Below, piece after piece: positions 1 through 6,300 of a stretch of 6,813 nt of DNA. The notes under the pieces were generated by a model that did not search any database, was not told where the DNA came from, and saw nothing but the letters and a program-made list of their open reading frames with translations. Where the stretch lies: contig CAIXUF010000042.1 in the NCBI GenBank assembly GCA_903922535.1, forward strand, positions 1-6,813, given 5' to 3'. Position numbers and translations under genes: made by a program. This stretch comes from Candidatus Hydrogenedentota bacterium. Lineage in GTDB: Bacteria > Hydrogenedentota > Hydrogenedentia > Hydrogenedentiales > CAITNO01. Numbering within the stretch: the stretch's first letter is position 1; every line of letters starts with the position of its first letter.

Positions 1-360
1 CCGATCTCCGACGACGACAAGATGCCTGACCGCCTGTACACGAGCGATGGTCAGTCACTGCCCGTTTCGGGTGTCAACACCGGCATCGTGGTGAACACAG
101 AGGGCGGAATAACGGTCACCGTACCTGCGCCGTCAGGCTGGTTCTACGCGCAGTTCGACGATCCGACCGGCGGAAGTTTGAACGTGACGTCGGTGCGCAG
201 GGCGGATGGCAGGCAGATCCTCGTCGGACCCAATGCCTGGCAGACCCGCCGGATTGTCCGCCTGGTGGGTGAGCCTGAAAGGCTGGAGGCGCTGGTGCGT
301 CTGTTTGACTACCAGCCGGCCGCCGAAGGTGGTGACTTGGTCTACACGCTCGAATTCGGC
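1..360 (+). other. Unassigned beta-rich region at the 5' edge (residues 1-120)
   Basis: This part of the protein precedes the first recognisable Ig-like domain. It opens with an acidic stretch (SDDDKMPDRLYTSDG). Alternating hydrophobic and polar segments follow (IVVNTEGGITVTVPAP, GWFYAQFDDP, GGDLVYTLEFG), which suggest a beta-sandwich. A short, more helical segment (GEPERLEALVRLFDY) sits at about residues 91-105. I do not recognise the family. The left part may be the tail of a domain that begins upstream of the window. The opening SDDDKMPD resembles a worn Asp-rich calcium-binding linker of the DxDxDGMPD kind common in such proteins, but it lacks the full pattern. Confidence 0.5.
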
Positions 361-3300
361 GCGCCGCCGGAGCGTCCGGTGATCACCCTCAACGGCGATC
401 CGATAGTCTATGTCCAGGTGGGCGGCCGCTACATTGAGGAGGGGGCCACGGCCACCGACAGCGTCGACGGCGACCTGTCTGCGGCCATTGACATCTACAG
501 TCCGGTCGACACCAACACGGTCGGGTCCTACCTGGTCGTGTACAACGTGGAGAACTCACGCGGTGTGATGGCCGTGCAAATGTCCCGCGTCGTTCAGGTG
601 GTTCCCGCCGGCTGGCTGCGCAACGGCACCGTGCAGGCCGCCATTACGCCCGCCGCGGCACTTGCCCAGGGCGCCCTGTGGAAACTTGACGACGGCCCGT
701 GGTGGCCCGGCGACCACACGGCTGCCGATGTGCCTGTGGGCGGCCACACGGTCACCTTCCAGGATATCCCGAACTGGGGCACACCACCGCCTGTTTCCTT
801 CATGATCGGCGACAATGAAGCGCGGGTGGTGAACGGCTCCTACAGGGTGGTATTCCCATCGCTGACCGGGCTGAGCCAGGCGGATGCGGTGTCGGCAATC
901 CTCGCCGCAGGGCTGGCTGTTGGAACAGTGACCGAAGTGTGCGGCGTTGCTGCGGATCCCGGAACAGTGCTTGGCCAGGACCCGCCGCCCCAGACCGCTC
1001 TTGCCCCCGGCAGTTTCGTGAACCTGACCATCGTCGATGCGACAGCGCCGCGGATCACCCTGATTGGCAGTGCGGCATTGACCGTAGAGTGCGGCGGCGA
1101 ATACCCCGAACATGGCGTGGACGTGACGGACAACTGCGCGTTCGGGACGACGATGGTGTGCGGTGCGGTGGACACGACTGTCCTGGGCACCTACGCGGTG
1201 GAATACAGCGCGACCGACGGCAACGGCAACCTCGGCCAAGCCGCGCGGCTCGTGTATTTGGTGGACACCACGCCCCCGGTGATCACGATGATTGGCCGCG
1301 CCCAAGTCGCGCTGCCGCCCGGCGGCACGTACACCGAGCAGGGCGCCATGGCTTCGGACAACTGTGCGGCCGACCTGAACGTTTCGGTGGGCGGGGACAC
1401 CGTGGACACGGCGGTGCCCGGCACCTACACCGTGACCTACACCGTGGACGACGGCAACGGCAACAGGGCGCAGACCATGCGGACCGTCATCGTCGGGGGC
1501 TCGGCCGCGCCCGCGGCGGTGTATGTCGACGCGGACCGGCCCGATGACTCAGGCGACGGCCTGTCCTGGTCAACGGCCAAGAAGACCATCCAGGCGGGCA
1601 TTGATTCTGCCACGGTTGGCGATGAAGTTTGGGTGAAGAAGGGGCTCTATGCTGAGCAGCGCACGGCGGACCAAAACGGTTCGCTCGTGATGCGGCCGGA
1701 AGTCGGGCTCTACGGAGGGTTTGCGGGATCTGAAACGAACCGCAGCCAGCGGAATTGGGCGGTCAACGCCACTGTTATCAGCGGCGTGAACGGCCGTGGC
1801 GCGTTCATCGCCGCCTACCACACGATATTGGCCGCTGAGAATGCCACGCTCGATGGTTTCACCGTCACCGGCGGCGCCGCCACTGGAAACATGTACGAGG
1901 TTTATGCAGGCGGACTCATAAACCTGTACAACGCGGGTGTGGTTGTGTCCAACTGCGTCTTCACGGACAACACCGCCTCTTACGGGGGCGGCGCGCTGTT
2001 CAACGAGGGCGGCAGCATGACAGTCGATGCCTGCATCTTCAGGAACAACGCGGCCGGGGACGGCGGCGCAATTCAGAACCAGCCCTATGCCACGCTGACG
2101 GCCACCAACTGCCTGTTCCTGGACAACGCGGCGACATCGAACAGCTATGGTGGCGGCGGTGCCATCCGGCCCCACAACCCGTCAACCACGACGATAACAA
2201 ACTGCACCTTCGTTGGAAACACATCGGCGTACACCGGCGGCGGTGGCGCCCTGGCTGGCGCATGTTCGGTGACGAACAGCATCATGTGGAACAACGCACC
2301 AAATGAGATTTGCGCCAATCCCTATGACGGATCATTGCCGGCAGTCTCCTACTCCGACGTGGAAGGCGGATACTCTGGAGTGGGAAATATAGATGCAGAC
2401 CCGTTGTTTGATGCCGGCGGCGAGTCCATGCAGCTTCAGGCGGGTTCGCCCTGCATTGACACGGGCACTTCGGCCAATGCGCCCGCCACGGATATTCAGG
2501 GGGGTTTGCGGCCGCAGGGCGCTGGTATCGACATGGGCGCCTACGAGGCGACACAGGGCATTCCAGACACGGCACCGCCGGTCATCACCGTCTGCGCCGC
2601 AAATGCAACGGTTCCGGCCGATGCCTCCTGCCAGGCCATCGTGCCTGACTTCACTGCGGGCGTCGTCGCAACCGACAACGTCGACCCCAGCCCGACCGTG
2701 ACCCAGTTCCCGGCGGCGGGCACAAGTGTTGGCCTGGGCGACACCACAGTAACCCTGACCGTGGCCGATGACGCGGGCAACTTCGCCACCTGCACGGCGA
2801 CGCTCACAATAGCCGACACGACATCACCAGCGATCACCCTGAGCGGCGCTGCTGCGATGTCCATTGAGGTGGGCGGCACCTACGCCGAACCGGGCGCGAC
2901 GGCCATGGACAACTGCGCGGGCAGTGTGCCCGTGACCGTCGGGGGCAACACGGTGAACACCGCCGTGGTGGGCTTCTACACCGTGACGTACGACGCCCGG
3001 GACCACAATGGAAACAGCGCTGTTCAGGTTGTCCGGCTGGTGAACGTGGAGAGCGCGTCCGTGACGGGGGTGGTGTTTGTGGATGCGGACCAGCCCGATG
3101 ATTCAGGCGACGGGCGTCTGACTTGGGCGAACGCCAAGAAGACCATTCAGGCGGGCGTCAACGCCGCCAATTCCGGCGAGGAAGTCTGGGTGAAGAGGGG
3201 CACCTACAACGAGCAGCGGACATCGGACGCATACGGCTCGGTGGTGATGAAGTCGGGGGTTGGGCTCTACGGCGGGTTTGCGGGAACGGAATGGATGCGC

Positions 3301-6300
3301 AGCCAGAGGAATTGGACGGCCAACGCCACCATTATCAGCGGCGCAAACGGCAGGGGGGCGGCGGTTCCGGCCCGGCACACCATTACGGTGCTCTCCGCAA
3401 CGAATTGCACCATTGACGGGTTCACCATCCGTGACGGCGTGGCCGACGGAGGCGGCACGCACAACTATGCCGGCGGAATACTCAACAACCAAACCGGATT
3501 GACCGTGGCAAACTGCATTGTCACGCAAAACACGGCGAACTACGGCGGTGCCGGACTGTTCATGTGGGCCGGCAGCGCAACGGTGGACTGCTGCGTGTTC
3601 TCGAACAACACCGCAGGCTCGGTCACCGGCGCGACGGGCAGCATTCAAGTGCAGCCGGGGGTGCCGCTCACGGTGAGAAACTGCCTGTTCACCGGCAACA
3701 GGTCCAATGATCCGAACCTGGGCGGGAGCGCGATACGGGCGCATTCGTCGTCAACCACAGTCACGAACTGCACCTTTGTCGGCAATTCCTGCGCCAAGGC
3801 GGACGGCGGAGCGCTTAGCGGTCCCGGAATTGTCGAGAATTGCATATTCTGGAACAACACGCCCTGTCAGGTCGGCGCGAATGGCGCGTACGGCTGGCCT
3901 ACGGTCACGTATTCGGATGTGCAGGGCGGATACTCCGGAGCGGGAAACATCAATGCGGACCCGTTGTTCATGGATGCCGGCGGCGGCTCCCTGCAGCTTC
4001 AGGCGGGCTCGCCATGCATTGACACGGGAACTTCGGCCAATGCGCCCGCCACGGACATTGCGGGGGTTGCGCGTCCCCAGGGCGCCGGCGTTGACATGGG
4101 CGCCTACGAGGCGCCGACGTGCCCGGTAGACACCACCCCGCCGATCTTCACCACGCCGCCCTCGAACGTGACCGTGACCCTTGGTTATCGATATGGATGC
4201 TTTACTCCAATGCCCGACCTTACGGCAGGCGTCGTGGCTGAGGACGCCTGTGGCGGCTTGGTGACGCTGACCCAGTCTCCGGCTGCGGACACCGATATTT
4301 ATCTGGGCGTCACGAGCGTCACCGTGACGGCGACCGACGCCGCGGGCAACACGGCTGACAGCGTGGTCACGCTGACCGTGCTGCCGGGCCAGTGCGAGGT
4401 GGCGGTTATTGATTGGGTCGGAGTTCCCCTGTCTCGGGCCGAGGATGAGCTGACTCGAGAAGGCCTCGTCTTCTCGGTCACAACGGCGTGCAGCAACTTC
4501 GACGTGGCGGGCATTGTGATCCACCAGTATCCGGGCTTTGCTGTGGTGCCGTACGGCAGCCTGGTTGACCTGGTGGTTTCGTCCGGCCCATGCAGCAGTG
4601 TGCCGGTTCCCGACGTGACCGGCCTGGCACAGGCTGCGGCGGAGGCCGCCGTGCTTGCGGCCGACCTGACCGTGGGCGCGGTGACAACGACGTGCAGCAA
4701 CACGGTTGCCGCGGGCGTCGTGATCAGCCAGACCCCGTCGGGCGGATCGGCGCCGTTTGGCAGCGCGGTTGACTTGGTAGTGTCAAACGGCGGGAGGTGC
4801 ACGGTGCCGGTTCCGGATGTGGTCGGCATGACGGAGGCTGCGGCGGAAGCCGCGGTGGTTGCGGCTGATCTGATGGTCGGCTCGGTGACGACGACCTGCA
4901 GCGCCAACCATGCGGCAGGTTTGGTCCTCTGGCAGGATCCGGCCGCGAATGATGAAGTGCCGCCAAAGACCGCGGTTCGTTTGGTGGTAAACGACATCGG
5001 CACGTGCCCGATCCCCGTTCCCAATGTGGGCGGCATGGCGCAGGCTGCGGCGGAAGCCGCAATACTTGCGGCCAAACTTACGGTCGGTACTGTCACGACG
5101 GCGTGCAGCGACACGGTTGCGGAGGGTGATGTCATCAGCCAGACGCCGTCGGGCGGCACGGCGCTGCTCGGCAGCTCGGTGAACCTGGTGGTGGCCAGCG
5201 GTCCGTGCGTGAGCCTTACCGTCACCTCGCCGAACGGCGGCGAGACCTGGCGGCTGCGCGACACGCAGACCATCACGTGGAGCCAGGTTGGCGTGACCGG
5301 CGCCCTTGCGGTCATGCTGAGCGTGAACGGCAACGACACCGTGTGGGTCGGAACGGCTTTGGCCGCGGTCGGCCAGGTGTCGTGGACGATTCCCGGCTGG
5401 GTGCCGGTGGGCAGCGGGTACAAGGCCCACCTGATCTCCGCGGACAACAACGCGGTTGAGGACTGGAGTGATGCGACGTTCACGATCGTGCCGGCTGCGG
5501 TGCTTCCGCTGACGGTGACCTCTCCGAACGGCGGCGAACTATGGATTCAGGGCGAAACCCAGAACATCACGTGGAACACGGTTGGCGTGACCGGCGCGGT
5601 GGCCATCCTGCTGAACGCGGCCGGCGCGGACACGGTCTGGGTGGGCGCGGTGGCGGCCTCGGCCGGAACGCTGGCCTACACGGTTCCCGCATCGGTGACG
5701 CCGGGCACGCAGTACAGGGTCCATATTATCTCAGGCGACGACAACTCGATAGAGGATCTGAGCGACGATGTGTTCACGATTATGGCGCCCCCGCTGACGC
5801 TGACTTCGCCGAACGGCGGCGAGACCTGGGTGGAGGGCCAGCCGCAGCACATCACGTGGAACGCGCGGGCGGACCTGACGGGTGCCGTGGCGGTGCTTCT
5901 GGCCGTGAACGGCACCGACGTGCTCTGGGTTGGCGCGGCCCCGGCGCAGGACGGCGGAGTGTCCTGGACGGTTCCGATGGGCCAGGTGCCGGGCAGCGCG
6001 TACAGGGTCCATATCATATACGGCGACAACAACCGCTATGCGGACCTGAGCGACGGCACGTTCACGATCGAGTCCGCAGGCGCCTTGTCCTCGATCACGA
6101 TCACCTCCCCGAACGGCGGGGAGTCGTGGGCGCAGGGTTCGTCGCAGAACATCACGTGGAACGAGAGCGGTGTGACGGGCTCGCTGGCCGTGTTCCTGGC
6201 GAACGGGTCGGACCTGATGTGGATTGGAAAGCCGCTGGCCGCGGACGGGCACATGGCCTGGACGGTTCCCGCGTCGCTGTCGGCGGGCGGCGCCTACAGG

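Larger units (their letters stand above)
1264..2817 (+). repeat. Tandem module duplication, copy A (DUF5011 + beta-helix + HYR)
   Basis: This 1,554-bp block has the same order and nearly the same length as copy B immediately downstream. The DUF5011 halves are colinear without a gap (offset 1,554 bp through the beta-helix start). The helices differ by a few codons. A 26-bp stretch at 2467-2492 is identical to 4030-4055. See copy B and the finding on this duplication. Confidence 0.85.
2818..4383 (+). repeat. Tandem module duplication, copy B (DUF5011 + beta-helix + HYR)
   Basis: This 1,566-bp second copy abuts copy A with no spacer. Similarity to copy A is highest at the two ends of the beta-helix, lower in its central coils and lowest in the HYR domain. 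Confidence 0.85.

Noticed and set aside
1..40. Asp-rich start (SDDDKMPD) as a thrombospondin type 3 / EF-hand calcium site or a protease cleavage site
   Set aside because: Only part of the DxDxDG-type pattern is present, and a DDDK string in an acidic linker is expected by chance. Upstream sequence is needed before calling a calcium site.
939..1547. Plus-strand 202-codon open frame in another phase
   Set aside because: The product is Arg/Gly/His-rich low complexity, while frame 1 in the same stretch encodes good PASTA and DUF5011 domains.
1516..4113. Polysaccharide lyase or pectinase activity for the beta-helices
   Set aside because: The fold is shared with lyases, but no catalytic residue set is recognisable and the choice-of-anchor-Q-type ending is typical of surface proteins without assigned activity.
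4299..5483. Long antisense open frame (394 codons) opposite the PASTA and KNH regions
   Set aside because: It lies wholly opposite clearly recognisable PASTA and KNH coding sequence. Its product is low-complexity Ala/Thr/Ser/Val with no domain, and G+C-rich codon bias readily leaves antisense frames open.
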